Assembly: GCF_017355855.1 (NCBI RefSeq)
Contig: NZ_JAFEWD010000001.1
Location: 186,001 to 250,000, forward strand
DNA from: Pedobacter sp. SYSU D00535
Lineage (GTDB): Bacteria > Bacteroidota > Bacteroidia > Sphingobacteriales > Sphingobacteriaceae
Reading direction: 5' to 3'
DNA: 64,000 nucleotides
The position numbers were made by a program, and so were the translations under genes. Positions 40,664 to 50,759 of the stretch are shown here, piece after piece (position 1 is the first letter of the stretch; each line of letters begins with the position of its first letter). Under the pieces are notes generated by a model. That model was given only the letters and a program-made list of their open reading frames with translations. It ran no database searches and had not been told where the DNA came from.

Positions 40664-41752
40664 GTGAAAGAGTATACCGATTATGAACTGATAGATTTTA
40701 TATCAGATGATTCCTTTGTAGACTGGGTTACTAATGACCCTTCCAGCCAAGATGACTTTTGGTCGCAATGGCCGTTGAAGTATCCGCACAAAGCCGACAT
40801 CTACCATCAGGCAATTGAGCTGGTATCCTCCTTACATGTCAAGCCCGTTACTGCCCTGAGTGAGACAGAGATCACGGAGCTAGTTCAGCAAATTGAACGT
40901 AAAATACATGAAGCAAGTATTGAGGAAACGAACGTCAGACAGCTTCCCTGGTATCAGAAGAGCTGGATGAAGATGGCAGCTGCCGTTTTAGTGATAGCAA
41001 CTGTGGGGACGATGCTCTATAGGGGCTATGTCGAGTCAGTCCATCCGAAAGTGGCAACCAAGGTTTCTCCCTACAGGGAAGTATCCAATCCGGGTATCAT
41101 TCGTCTGCCCGATAATAGCACGGTCATTTTAAGGCCTGGAAGTAAAATCAGGTACGCTGACAGCTTCACTTCTTCCAAAAGAGAGGTATATCTGGAAGGA
41201 GAGGCCTTTTTTGAAGTTACAAAAGATGCTCGCCGACCCTTCATTGTAAGAACCGAAGAACTGATTACCAAGGTGCTAGGTACCAGCTTTTCCGTGAAAG
41301 CCTATAAGAACGATAAAGCCTTCAGTGTAAAAGTGAACACCGGAAAAGTTTCTGTCTTTGCGAAAAAGACAGGCTCAGAGAAGGAGTTTCTGTCGCAGAA
41401 CCTGGAAAGCGGCGGCGTGCTGATCACCCCCAACCAGGAGGTAACATTTCATCGCCAGGAGACCCGCCTGGTTAAAAAGAGACTTGAAATTCCGACAGAC
41501 CTCTCCATCGAGGTAGCTGAAGAGAAGCTGGAGTTCGTGGATACACCATTTTCTCAGGTGATTACTGCGATCAATAAGGCCTACGATATCCAGATAAAAT
41601 ACGACGAAGAGAAAATAGGCAACTGTCCGTTAACGGCGTCCCTCTCGAGGCAGCAATTGTATGAAAAGCTTGACTTAATCTGCCGTGCGGTGGAGGCCAG
41701 CTACAGTATTGAGAATGGAAATATAGTAATCAAGGGAAAAGGCTGTAATTAA
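40664..41752 (+). CDS. FecR-type anti-sigma factor
   Basis: The start is GTG at 40664; an ATG overlaps it out of frame (ATG TGA) and cannot be used. The 362-residue protein has a cytoplasmic N-terminal region, one membrane helix (MKMAAAVLVIATVGTMLY, about 103-120), then the periplasmic FecR domain (NPGIIRLPDNSTVILRPGSK, VYLEGEAFFEVTKD and VLGTSFSVKAYKN). The C-terminal DUF4974 is LEFVDTPFSQVITAINKAYD to the end. It senses the signalling domain of the SusC receptor downstream and controls the sigma factor upstream. Confidence 0.92.
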   Translation: MKEYTDYELIDFISDDSFVDWVTNDPSSQDDFWSQWPLKYPHKADIYHQAIELVSSLHVKPVTALSETEITELVQQIERKIHEASIEETNVRQLPWYQKSWMKMAAAVLVIATVGTMLYRGYVESVHPKVATKVSPYREVSNPGIIRLPDNSTVILRPGSKIRYADSFTSSKREVYLEGEAFFEVTKDARRPFIVRTEELITKVLGTSFSVKAYKNDKAFSVKVNTGKVSVFAKKTGSEKEFLSQNLESGGVLITPNQEVTFHRQETRLVKKRLEIPTDLSIEVAEEKLEFVDTPFSQVITAINKAYDIQIKYDEEKIGNCPLTASLSRQQLYEKLDLICRAVEASYSIENGNIVIKGKGCN

Positions 41753-41793
41753 CCAACCAAAAAAAATATATGAGATAGAGACAACTAAAAAAA

Positions 41794-41859
41794 CCGGCAG
41801 TGCTGGAACACTACCGGAAAGAACTTCGCCCATCTTCTGCTTGCAACGTTAGAATGGGC
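41794..41859 (+). other. Two consecutive stem-loops in the leader of SusC locus 3
   Basis: CCGG-C-AGTG pairs with CACT-A-CCGG (41794-41817, one mismatch) and GCCCAT with ATGGGC (41828-41859). They lie between the FecR stop and the SusC ATG. No T-run follows, so they are more likely a leader structure or a remnant terminator than a strong terminator. Confidence 0.45.
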
Positions 41860-41895
41860 TTTATTGAACTAACTAATAATTCAACCTCTTAAATT

Positions 41896-44800
41896 ATGAA
41901 AAAAAAACGTTTACATGTACTTATCATGCAAATTACTTTTCTCCAGATAGCTATCAGTCTCTCCCTGATGGCGAGTGCTATAGCGAAAGATAGTAAAGCA
42001 CAACTGGCGTTAAAAACCAGCGTGACCATTGATGTTAAGTCCGAAAAGTTTAGTAAAGTACTAACTTCACTTGAGCAGCAATCCAAGATTTCGTTTATAT
42101 ACAGTTCAGCAATTATTAACTCAGACCGGCGCGTCTCGATATCGGTCGTGAACAAGTCCCTCGAGACCGTATTGAAAGAACTACTGCCCCCCCTGAACCT
42201 AAGCTACCAGGCCTCGGGAGATGTAGTACTGATAACAAGAAGATCAAAAGACAAGTCCGAAATAGCGTCCGCTCCACTGTCCATCGTGCGGGTTACGGGA
42301 AGGGTAACTGACGAAAAAGGGGAAGCATTGCCGGGGGTAAGTGTAAGGGTAGTGGGAACCAATTCGGGTACCGTTACGGATATAAATGGTGTTTATTCGA
42401 TATCCGTGCCGGATGGAGCTTCAATAACCTTTAGTTATATAGGCTTTCAAAGTCAGACGGTTGCAGCTAAAGAAGGTACGCTAAATATTGTGATGAAACT
42501 GGATGAGCTGGGCACCAAGTTAAATGAGGTAGTGGTTGTAGGCTATGGAACTCAGAAACGTTCGGACATCACCGGATCGGTAGCTTCAGTACCTAAGGAG
42601 CGCCTGTCTAAATTGCCTGTCAACAACGTAATGCAGGCCATTCAGGGAGCCGTTGCCAATGTAACCGTCAATCAGGCTTCATCCATACCGGGTGATGCTC
42701 CCTCTGTTCAGGTGCGAGGTAGAAATTCAATCACTGCCTCATCTTCTCCATTCATTGTAGTAGACGGGATTCCCCTGACGAAAACAGATGGATCTATCAA
42801 CGATATCAATCCTAATGACATTGAATCTGTCGAAATCCTGAAGGATCCATCCTCTGTAGCTATCTACGGGGTGAACGGATCGAACGGAGTGATTCTTATT
42901 ACGACGAAACGGGGTACAACCGGTAAACCAGTAATCCGCTACAGTACTTACGCAGGCGTAGAAAATGCAACGGATGTCCTCGAGGGTGTGTCGGGTGAAG
43001 AAATGCTCGCCAGGTACAAAGAGTATGCACGCATTAACCAGCTTCCTTTGTACAATGGAGGTCCTGTCAGAAACGAATATGAATTTGAAAACTATCAGAA
43101 TGGTGTTACTACGGACTGGATAGACGCTGTTATGCGACAGGGCGTGAACCAAAATCATAATTTAAGCGTCAGCGGCGGCAGCGAAACCGCAAAATACTAT
43201 GTGTCGGGGGATTACATGTCCCAAAAGGGAGTAATACTGGGATATGATTATAAGCGATATGGCTTCCGCGTAAATACAGATATCAAGCCTACCAGTTACA
43301 TCACCGTCGGTACCTCTTCCTTTATGACCTACCATAATCGGGATGGCGGTCGCGCTCATCTTCAAAATGCCATGGCCATGAGTCCTTATGCGAGAATGTA
43401 TGAGGCTGATGGGAGGCTTACACAACATCCGATGAGAGGAGAACAGCTATGGGCCAATCCTTTGCTTCCTACGACCATTAATCCGCTAAGACGCTCCTTC
43501 AATATGACCTTGAACGGCTATGGGGAGTTAAACCTCGGAGAGCTAGTGAAGCCGCTCAACGGGCTGAAGTATCGGTTCAACGGAGGTTATACTTATTTTC
43601 CGGGACGTGAGAATTTGTACGAAGGAAAGTCGGTCTATAATATGACCGGTTTTGCCAGATTGATTAACACGGAATCTCAAACGTACACCCTGGAGAACAT
43701 CCTTACCTATAACAAAGACATCGGTAAACACCACTTTGACTTCACGGGCTTATATGCTGCTAAACAAAAGTATTATCAGAGCGTTACGGCCGAAGGTTCT
43801 AACTTCCCAAATGACGATTTGGAATGGGGTAATATCAACGGTGCCGCTACGCAGGTAACCCGTTCTTTTGCAGATAAGTATAACACGATTTCTCAGATGG
43901 GTCGGCTAAACTATGGTTTTGACAGCAGGTATTTGCTAACCCTTACAGTACGCAGGGATGGTTCTTCCGTATTCGGGCGGAATAACAAGTACGGTACCTT
44001 CCCGGCAGCAGCTGTAGCCTGGAATATTCATAATGAATCATTTATGAAGCCTTTGGGAAATGCTGTGAGCAATTTGAAGCTGCGGGTGTCTTATGGTCTG
44101 GCAGGTAACGAAGCAATTAATATTTATGAATCCTTGGCCCTGTTGAATACGAATGGCTTGGCAATGGGAGGTCAGTCGAGAACTGCTCTTGAAACACGAG
44201 CCCTTATGGGTAATGCCAATCTCCAGTGGGAAAAGGCCAGAAGTTTCAATACCGGTTTAGATTTCGGCTTCCTGAACAACCGCATAAGCGGATCTGTCGA
44301 TGTATATAAAACAAACACCTATGACTTGCTGCTGAATCAAGCGCTGGCAAGAATAACTGGTTATGAGCGTGTTATTTCGAATATTGGTAAGTTATCTAAT
44401 AGTGGTGTGGATTTGACTTTAAATAGCCGAAACTTCACGAAGAAAGATTTTACCTGGTCGACAACCGCTGTATTTGCTACCAATAGAAATAAAATTGTTA
44501 GTCTTTATGGCGACGGGCGGGACGATATAGGGAACAGCTGGTTTCTAGGCCAGCCCGTAGGCGTAATCTACGATTATACTTACCTGGGTATTTGGCAACA
44601 GGATGAAATCGATCAAGGATTGCACACCAACTGGGATGCCAACGCCAAGGCTGGTGATGTGAAGTTGGCAGACATCAATAAAGATGGTAAGATAGATGCC
44701 ACAAACGACAGGACGATTCTTGGACAAACATCACCAAAATGGACCGGGGGGCTCACCAATACATTTACTTACAAAAACTTCTCGCTGAACGTCTTCATCA

Positions 44801-45210
44801 ATACGGTGCAGGGTGTTTTAAGAAATAACTCACAGATCAATGCTGCTTCAGATGAAATGGGGCGCCGGAATGCTCCTGCCGTCATTGGTTATTGGACGCC
44901 TGAAAATAAAAGCAATGAGTGGCGTTCCTTGCATAACCAGTCAAACAGATATAATTATCGATTCGCTTCGGATGCCAGCTTCACCCGGTTAAAAGACGTA
45001 ACGCTAAGTTATGATTTACCGAAGTCGCTAATGACGAGAATTGGAATTAGTGGTATTCAGGTGTACGCAAGTGGTCGTAACCTGTACACCTGGACGAACT
45101 GGATAGGGTGGGATCCTGAAGCTCGTGATATTAACCGGGGCTCGGAGAACGACAATTTAAACTATCCAATGGTAAGAAGCTTTGTATTTGGCGCTAACGT
45201 TAATTTTTAA
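41896..45210 (+). CDS. SusC/RagA-type receptor with STN signalling domain, locus 3
   Basis: The 1104-residue protein begins with a signal segment (about 1-35). The STN (secretin/TonB short N-terminal) domain follows at about 45-115: TIDVKSEKFSKVLTSLEQQS, FIYSSAIINSDRRVSISVVN and KELLPPLNLSYQASGDVVLI. The regulatory-like domain begins RVTGRVTDEKGEALPGVSV, followed by EVVVVGYGTQKRSDITGSV, the plug (DINPNDIESVEILKDPSSVAIYG) and a barrel ending FVFGANVNF. STN domains contact FecR, so import triggers sigma release. It is the only receptor here with this domain. SusD starts 17 bp later. Confidence 0.96.
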   Translation: MKKKRLHVLIMQITFLQIAISLSLMASAIAKDSKAQLALKTSVTIDVKSEKFSKVLTSLEQQSKISFIYSSAIINSDRRVSISVVNKSLETVLKELLPPLNLSYQASGDVVLITRRSKDKSEIASAPLSIVRVTGRVTDEKGEALPGVSVRVVGTNSGTVTDINGVYSISVPDGASITFSYIGFQSQTVAAKEGTLNIVMKLDELGTKLNEVVVVGYGTQKRSDITGSVASVPKERLSKLPVNNVMQAIQGAVANVTVNQASSIPGDAPSVQVRGRNSITASSSPFIVVDGIPLTKTDGSINDINPNDIESVEILKDPSSVAIYGVNGSNGVILITTKRGTTGKPVIRYSTYAGVENATDVLEGVSGEEMLARYKEYARINQLPLYNGGPVRNEYEFENYQNGVTTDWIDAVMRQGVNQNHNLSVSGGSETAKYYVSGDYMSQKGVILGYDYKRYGFRVNTDIKPTSYITVGTSSFMTYHNRDGGRAHLQNAMAMSPYARMYEADGRLTQHPMRGEQLWANPLLPTTINPLRRSFNMTLNGYGELNLGELVKPLNGLKYRFNGGYTYFPGRENLYEGKSVYNMTGFARLINTESQTYTLENILTYNKDIGKHHFDFTGLYAAKQKYYQSVTAEGSNFPNDDLEWGNINGAATQVTRSFADKYNTISQMGRLNYGFDSRYLLTLTVRRDGSSVFGRNNKYGTFPAAAVAWNIHNESFMKPLGNAVSNLKLRVSYGLAGNEAINIYESLALLNTNGLAMGGQSRTALETRALMGNANLQWEKARSFNTGLDFGFLNNRISGSVDVYKTNTYDLLLNQALARITGYERVISNIGKLSNSGVDLTLNSRNFTKKDFTWSTTAVFATNRNKIVSLYGDGRDDIGNSWFLGQPVGVIYDYTYLGIWQQDEIDQGLHTNWDANAKAGDVKLADINKDGKIDATNDRTILGQTSPKWTGGLTNTFTYKNFSLNVFINTVQGVLRNNSQINAASDEMGRRNAPAVIGYWTPENKSNEWRSLHNQSNRYNYRFASDASFTRLKDVTLSYDLPKSLMTRIGISGIQVYASGRNLYTWTNWIGWDPEARDINRGSENDNLNYPMVRSFVFGANVNF

Positions 45211-45227
45211 TCCTAAAGACATTTATT

Positions 45228-46943
45228 ATGAAATATACAACATATATATGTGCTGTTCTTGCTGGCGCAACCATGACAGTGACGTCCTGCAAAGAAGATT
45301 TTCTGGAAGAAAGGCCCTACTCTAATTATAGTACTGGAAACATTAGCAACTCTACGATCGAAGCACAACTCGTCGGCTTGCACCGAAATTACGCCGACCT
45401 CTGGGGACAAAGCGGAGAGCAAGGATTTACATCGGCATGGCAGATCGGCATGGATATCACCAGCGCCGGGGCCACTCAGGGTGTAGAGAATGGCTTTTAT
45501 CAGTATGCCACTTTAAATGCAGAGAATGCCGCTGTTAGTTACCTGTGGTCAAGGTGTTACCGGTTCATCAACAATGCCAACATCATTATCGCAGCAGCAG
45601 GAGACAACAATAAGCCAGCAAACGCAGAGGCTCGCTTTTTTAGGGCGTACGCCTATAACATCCTGGTCACCTTGTGGGGCGATGTGCCGCTATTGACTGA
45701 ACCTATCACGGTTCCGACCTTTAACCTTACCCGTCAGAAGGTGGTAGACATCGATAAAGTAATTGATGAAGATTTGACCTACGCTGTAGCCAACCTTCCT
45801 GATGCCGGCAAGGCTCCAACGGAGAGCCGGATTAATAAGGATATTGCACGTCAGTTAGCAGCAGAAGCTTATTTGCGAATGGGTATGCGCGACAATTCCT
45901 ATTTTGCCAAATCCGAACAAATGTCTACAGACATTATCAACAACACCAGGTATAAACTGATCGAAGCGAGATATGGAAAGTTTTTAGGCGAGGGGGGAGA
46001 TTACTACCGGGATATGTTCCGTTTTGGTAACCAGCGTTACTCGCAGGGAAATACTGAAGCGATCTGGACCTTCGAAATGGAATACAATCGGAACGTACCA
46101 AATGGAACTATTAACTCGCCTCAGCAACGCCGGGTTTGGCAGCCGGGGTACCATAACTGGTCGGAGATGGTGAATGCAGACTCCTTAGGCGGTCGTGGAA
46201 ACGGACGTCTGCGTCTGAGTAACTTTATGAAGTATACAGTTTGGAAAGGTCTGGAAGGTGATATTCGTAACAGTAATTACAATATCCGCCGTACCACCAA
46301 TTATAACAAACCAGGGGTGAGCACATTGATCGGCATTGATAAAGACGGGTTTCGGGTAGCGGCGAACTCTCCTCTGGCTGTAAGTACAAGAACGATAAAA
46401 ACAGGAGATAAAGTCATTCCATTCCGTGCTGACAGCCTGGTAACCTGGTATCCGTATCCTACTAAATGGGGCGGTTATGATCCAACCGACGACTTTGGCT
46501 TTGCGGTAGTGAAAGACTGGCCGGTAATGCGTTTGGGTGAAACTTACCTGTTACGTGCCGAAGCGCGCTTCCGTCAGAATAACAATGCAGGAGCAGCCGA
46601 CGACATCAATAAATTACGCGATCGGGCTTTCAAACAGGCACGAATCACACAGGGCAACCCAAACCTCGGAAAAGTAAGTGCAGCAGACATTAACATCGAT
46701 TTTATTCTTGACGAGCGTGCACGTGAATTGATTGCAGAAGAAAATCGTCGTATGACACTGGTGCGTACCGGTAAACTAAAAGATCGGATCGCTAAGAACG
46801 GAGACACCGGTCCGGCGGATAAAGTCACTACCGGCTTCCAGGATTACAACGTGCTGTTACCGATCCCACTGAGTGAAATTCTTCTTAATAACAAGGGAGG
46901 ACAATCTTCTTTAATTCAAAATACCGGCTACGGTCAAAATTAG
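45228..46943 (+). CDS. SusD/RagB-type substrate-binding lipoprotein, locus 3
   Basis: The 571-residue protein has MKYTTYICAVLAGATMTVTSC with Cys21, then KEDFLEERPYSNYSTGNI. SusD-typical segments are EARFFRAYAYNILVTLWGDVP, IARQLAAEAYLRMG, GETYLLRAEARFRQNN and FILDERARELIAEENRRMTLVR. It ends LLPIPLSEILLNNKGGQSSL. The sequence SusC-SusD with ECF sigma and FecR upstream is a complete regulated uptake unit. A perfect terminator follows. Confidence 0.95.
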   Translation: MKYTTYICAVLAGATMTVTSCKEDFLEERPYSNYSTGNISNSTIEAQLVGLHRNYADLWGQSGEQGFTSAWQIGMDITSAGATQGVENGFYQYATLNAENAAVSYLWSRCYRFINNANIIIAAAGDNNKPANAEARFFRAYAYNILVTLWGDVPLLTEPITVPTFNLTRQKVVDIDKVIDEDLTYAVANLPDAGKAPTESRINKDIARQLAAEAYLRMGMRDNSYFAKSEQMSTDIINNTRYKLIEARYGKFLGEGGDYYRDMFRFGNQRYSQGNTEAIWTFEMEYNRNVPNGTINSPQQRRVWQPGYHNWSEMVNADSLGGRGNGRLRLSNFMKYTVWKGLEGDIRNSNYNIRRTTNYNKPGVSTLIGIDKDGFRVAANSPLAVSTRTIKTGDKVIPFRADSLVTWYPYPTKWGGYDPTDDFGFAVVKDWPVMRLGETYLLRAEARFRQNNNAGAADDINKLRDRAFKQARITQGNPNLGKVSAADINIDFILDERARELIAEENRRMTLVRTGKLKDRIAKNGDTGPADKVTTGFQDYNVLLPIPLSEILLNNKGGQSSLIQNTGYGQN

Positions 46944-46957
46944 TACTAAGCACATCA

Positions 46958-46992
46958 AAAGAAGCCGCTTCATGATTTGAAGCGGCTTCTTT
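46958..46992 (+). terminator. Perfect intrinsic terminator after SusCD locus 3
   Basis: 15-base arms AAAGAAGCCGCTTCA and TGAAGCGGCTTCTTT pair perfectly around loop TGATT. The outer T-run is part of the stem, so it can act in both directions. Confidence 0.9.
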
Positions 46993-47261
46993 GGTTAATG
47001 ATCACTCTAAGTTGCGATAACCACAAATGAGTTTCAAAGAAAATGGCTAATCCTTAAATAGCTTTTTATACCACAGCCACTTCCTTTGTCCTCCTGAATT
47101 CGTTTCAGGATCCCTTGCTTATCGTTACGTTGCCAATTCATCTGATATATTCGCAAGATCAAGGTGTCATGCTACTGGAACCTTACCACTAGCAATCCCT
47201 GTTGCACGGCCGACTTGGCTCAACGCTTTGCACCTAAAACTTCCCGGAATAAATACTACCA

Positions 47262-47293
47262 TTGAAAAATGTAACTAAGCTTTTTTAACTTTG
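47262..47293 (+). promoter_or_regulatory. Consensus promoter of the His-rich/TonB/lipoprotein unit
   Basis: TTG (47262-47264), 21 bases, then TAACTTTG (47286-47293), an exact TAnnTTTG. The transcript would start near 47300, leaving about 60 bases before the ATG at 47362. Confidence 0.7.
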
Positions 47294-47361
47294 CGATTAC
47301 ATAAAAAATCCCTTTTTAATCATTTTTTAACCTTAGAATCCTACTTTTGTCCCATTGACAG

Positions 47362-47709
47362 ATGATTCTATCCAGAAGTTTCCATAAATACACTGCATTC
47401 TTCCTGCTGCTGATATTCTCGGCGGTGCAGGTTATTCAGTGCCTGCACCACCATGCAGAGGAGAATCATGCTGCGTTTTCTGTAAAAGATGATCATCATT
47501 CCTCTGGTGCGCAGTTCCACATAGCGGATGTGAAATGTGAACTTTGTGACTATTTGCGCGATCATCAGCCACGTTGCTTCTTCCCGAAACAGCCGCCGTT
47601 CGATGTCGTCTTTAACATTCCGCCCCGAACACCTTCCGCTTCATTTACCGAGAGTTTGTTCGAACGTGCCGTCCATACCTGGACGAATAAAGGCCCCCCT
47701 GTAAGTTAA
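47362..47709 (+). CDS. Small exported His/Cys-rich protein
   Basis: The 115-residue protein has one hydrophobic segment (YTAFFLLLIFSAVQVIQC, about 10-27), then a strikingly His-rich stretch: LHHHAEENHAAF, KDDHHSSGAQFHIADVKCELCDYLRDHQPRC. The CxxC (CELC) and multiple His residues are candidate metal ligands. It has no catalytic domain that I recognise. It is first in a unit with a TonB receptor and a His-rich lipoprotein, all on +. I infer a periplasmic metal-handling role; the metal is unknown. Confidence 0.6.
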   Translation: MILSRSFHKYTAFFLLLIFSAVQVIQCLHHHAEENHAAFSVKDDHHSSGAQFHIADVKCELCDYLRDHQPRCFFPKQPPFDVVFNIPPRTPSASFTESLFERAVHTWTNKGPPVS

Positions 47710-47817
47710 TTCTTCTTCTCGCAGGTTTCCCTGTGATACCTAGTTCATCAGACTCATCGTCTTTTGAACTGCCTACGCGTTTTACCACGCTTTTCTCACG
47801 CTTTTAATTTTTATTCT

Positions 47818-50118
47818 ATGAGGTATCGGGTATATAGTATTATTACCCTCGTATGCCTTGCCGTGCAGACATTTGCACAGCAGGCAGATTGCCGCTTCCC
47901 GGTGGAAGGGCTCGTTATCGATTCGGTCTCCAGGGAAGCTGTTCCTGGTGCTTCTATCCGCATGGATGCAGGTAACAAAACATCCTTTAGTGACGAGCAC
48001 GGTCATTTCAGTTTCAACAGGGGCTGTAGCGGAAAGGCTGTACTCACCGTGACTGCCCTTGGATATCAGCCCTATCGGAAAGAACTGGTGATCGGCGGGC
48101 CCCTGGAGCTAACCCTGCAACTACAGCCTACTCGGTTGAACTTGCAGGAAGTGGAGGTAAGGGCTAGAAAACCCGCTGCTCCAGGAGTGAACGCAAATAC
48201 GACCGTATCGGGACAGCAACTTGAGCAGACAAAAGGCGGCACGCTAGCGGATGTATTGAAGAGCGTACCAGGTGTTAGTACGTTGCAGGCCGGGGCAACG
48301 ATCACAAAACCGGTAATACAGGGACTTCACAGCAACCGCCTCCTCATTTTAAATAACGGCATTCGGCAGGAGGGACAACAATGGGGGATGGAACATGCTC
48401 CTGAAATTGACCCTTTTGTTGCACAGTCGGTCACGGTGGTCAAGGGAGCAGAGGGGATCCGGTTCGGGCCCGAAGCAATTGGAGGCGTGATCCTGGTAAA
48501 GCCTTCAGCCCTTCCAAAGCAAGGAGGTCTACAGGGTGAGCTGAACCTTACTGGCTCGAGCAATGGAGCTGCGGGGGCGGTGTCGGGACGTATAGAGGGA
48601 GGACTTGGCAACGTTCCGGGTTTCGGCTGGCGCCTGCAAGGCACAGGAAGGGCCTCGGGAAATGGCAGCACGGCCGACTATTACCTCGATAATACCGGAG
48701 TACGGGAGCTCAATTTTTCTGGTGCATTGGGATATTCGCGGAAGAAAGTGGAGGCCGACCTTTATTTCAGCCATTTCAACACTGAAATTGGAATATTTCG
48801 CGGATCGCATGTGGGAGATACGGCTGACATCACAGCTCTTATCAGTCACGGGAGGCCTTTTAATGAAGTGGACTTTAGCTACCAGGTAGACGCACCGCGT
48901 CAGCGCGTCGCCCACAGCCTGCTGAAATTAGAAAGCCATTTCCACCTCAGCAGCAACAGCCACATCGACCTCATCTACGGGCTCCAGCAAAATAAACGGC
49001 AGGAATATGATATCCGGCGGGGGGGAAGGAGCAGCATCCCTTCTCTCGACCTGACGCTCATCACGCAGACACTCGACCTCTTCCTAGAGAGCATGAATAG
49101 TAGAGGGTGGAAACACACGGTCGGGCTGAACGGACTGGTACAGGTCAATAATAACACCCCAGGTACTTCGGTGATTCCCCTCATCCCCAATTATGACACC
49201 TATAATGCGGGCGTGTATTATATCGGAAAACTTTCGCAAAACAACTACCAACTGGAGGCAGGAGCCCGGTACGACCACAAGTACCTGGACGCGCTTGGGT
49301 ATGATAAAGACCAGAATTTATATGGGGGGACTCGGACCTTTCATAGTCTGTCGTTCAGCCTGGGAGGCGTCATCTACTTTTCTCCTGGCTGGAGCTTGCG
49401 CTCTAATCTCGCTTCTGCCTGGCGGCCGCCCGTCGTCAGCGAGCTGTTTAGCAACGGACTTCATCACGGCTCTGCCAGCTATGAGATAGGCGATGAGACA
49501 CTGGAAAGTGAAAAGAGCTATAAATGGATCTCGACCCTCGAACATCAAAGTGACAGGCTCCGCTTTGATCTGAGTCTTTTCCTCAACCGTATTGACAACT
49601 ACATCTACCTGAAGCCTTCAGGAACATTTTATCAAAGTATCCGTGGAGTATTTCCGGAGTTTTACTACAGCCAGACAAAAGCACTTCTTACGGGTGGCGA
49701 TATAGGACTGAGCTATAACCTGACAAAAGCGCTGGAGTACGAGTTGAAGGGTGCTCTTGTGCGGGCAAAAGACCTCCGTACGGAAGGCTACCTGCCCTGG
49801 ATCCCTTCGGATAGGCTCGAGAATAGCTTAGCTTATAGGTGGGCTGGCCGGGAGAGTTTCGTCAAATTCTCACACCTGTTGGTTGCTCGCCAAAATCGTT
49901 ACGAGTCAGGGAGCGATTATGCCGCTCCTCCTGCCGGCTACCAGTTGCTCGGTTTAGAAGCCGGCACTTCTTTTCTTTTCGGAAAGACCCGCGTACTTCT
50001 GAATACCAGCATCTCCAACTTGGGCAACACCCTTTATAAGGACTATATGAACCGGTTCAGGTATTACGCTCACGACCAGGGGCGGAATATCACCGTCCGC
50101 GGAATCCTCAAATTTTAA
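47818..50118 (+). CDS. TonB-dependent outer-membrane receptor, likely metal-uptake type
   Basis: The ATG at 47818 starts the signal peptide MRYRVYSIITLVCLAVQTFA; the frame reaches a TTG at 47764 without a signal. The 766-residue protein has a carboxypeptidase-regulatory-like domain (FPVEGLVIDSVSREAVPGAS, about 28-100), then a plug with GGTLADVLKSVPGVSTLQAG, IQGLHSNRLLILNNGIRQEG, DPFVAQSVTVVKGAEGIRFG and GGVILVKPSALP. A barrel of about 500 residues ends NITVRGILKF. It is not SusC-like: it is shorter, has no SusD, and its plug resembles ZnuD/siderophore-type receptors. The flanking His-rich genes point to a transition metal. Confidence 0.88.
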   Translation: MRYRVYSIITLVCLAVQTFAQQADCRFPVEGLVIDSVSREAVPGASIRMDAGNKTSFSDEHGHFSFNRGCSGKAVLTVTALGYQPYRKELVIGGPLELTLQLQPTRLNLQEVEVRARKPAAPGVNANTTVSGQQLEQTKGGTLADVLKSVPGVSTLQAGATITKPVIQGLHSNRLLILNNGIRQEGQQWGMEHAPEIDPFVAQSVTVVKGAEGIRFGPEAIGGVILVKPSALPKQGGLQGELNLTGSSNGAAGAVSGRIEGGLGNVPGFGWRLQGTGRASGNGSTADYYLDNTGVRELNFSGALGYSRKKVEADLYFSHFNTEIGIFRGSHVGDTADITALISHGRPFNEVDFSYQVDAPRQRVAHSLLKLESHFHLSSNSHIDLIYGLQQNKRQEYDIRRGGRSSIPSLDLTLITQTLDLFLESMNSRGWKHTVGLNGLVQVNNNTPGTSVIPLIPNYDTYNAGVYYIGKLSQNNYQLEAGARYDHKYLDALGYDKDQNLYGGTRTFHSLSFSLGGVIYFSPGWSLRSNLASAWRPPVVSELFSNGLHHGSASYEIGDETLESEKSYKWISTLEHQSDRLRFDLSLFLNRIDNYIYLKPSGTFYQSIRGVFPEFYYSQTKALLTGGDIGLSYNLTKALEYELKGALVRAKDLRTEGYLPWIPSDRLENSLAYRWAGRESFVKFSHLLVARQNRYESGSDYAAPPAGYQLLGLEAGTSFLFGKTRVLLNTSISNLGNTLYKDYMNRFRYYAHDQGRNITVRGILKF

Positions 50119-50131
50119 TAGTAATCAATCC

Positions 50132-50752
50132 ATGTTTAACCCTATAATTTTTAAAATGATGACAATGAGTAAAATGTACAGAATGGCTGCCACTACCTTG
50201 GCCGCTGCACTTGTTCTTAGTTTCAACGCTTGTAAAAAAGACGATCCCGAGCCGGAAGTTCCACAGGAAGAGTTCAAGAGCGTCGTGTTTAATTTTATCG
50301 AGCTGGAAGCCCACGGGGACCATTATCACGAGACCCACGATACCGTACAGGTTATTTTTGGACAAGATGGAAATGCAACTAAAAGTCACTATGACTTACA
50401 TGCTGATGCGGTCTACAGGCTAAAGATAGTCGCCTACGATTTCGCTGGGCGCGAGATGCAGGATGAGTTCGTGGAAGAAGCCGACGAGCATCAGCTCTTT
50501 ATCACGGGAGCTCAGGAAGGGGTGCTGGATTATGTGTATGAAGATGCTAACGTGGGCGTTACCGGCCGTCTATCGACCCTTAAGCCTTCCAATGGCTCTA
50601 TGACTTTAACTGCTGTACTACGACACGGACTGGATAAATCCAAGACAACGGCGGCAGATTGGGACGATGCAAATCACGCACGTTTCGGAGGCTCAGCGGA
50701 CTTTACACTGAAGTTTCCGCTCCATGTAGTAGAGGGAGATCACGATCATTAA
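50132..50752 (+). CDS. His-rich lipoprotein of the metal-uptake unit
   Basis: The first ATG (50132) gives a long N-region; ATGs at 50156-50165 (MSKMYRMAATTLAAALVLS) would give a standard lipoprotein signal, so the true start is uncertain. Cys34 follows LSFNA and is followed by KKDDPEPEVP. The 206-residue protein has His clusters ELEAHGDHYHETHD and the C-terminal end VVEGDHDH. I do not recognise a named domain. It begins 13 bp after the receptor stop, so it should be cotranscribed and could capture metal at the surface or hand it to the periplasm. Confidence 0.65.
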   Translation: MFNPIIFKMMTMSKMYRMAATTLAAALVLSFNACKKDDPEPEVPQEEFKSVVFNFIELEAHGDHYHETHDTVQVIFGQDGNATKSHYDLHADAVYRLKIVAYDFAGREMQDEFVEEADEHQLFITGAQEGVLDYVYEDANVGVTGRLSTLKPSNGSMTLTAVLRHGLDKSKTTAADWDDANHARFGGSADFTLKFPLHVVEGDHDH

Positions 50753-50759
50753 TGTGTTT

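Larger units (their letters stand above)
46944..47361. other. Terminator, then promoter region of the His-rich unit
   Basis: 418 bases with the hairpin 46958-46992 at the left and the promoter 47262-47293 at the right. The middle (47000-47250) holds no recognisable element. Confidence 0.6.
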
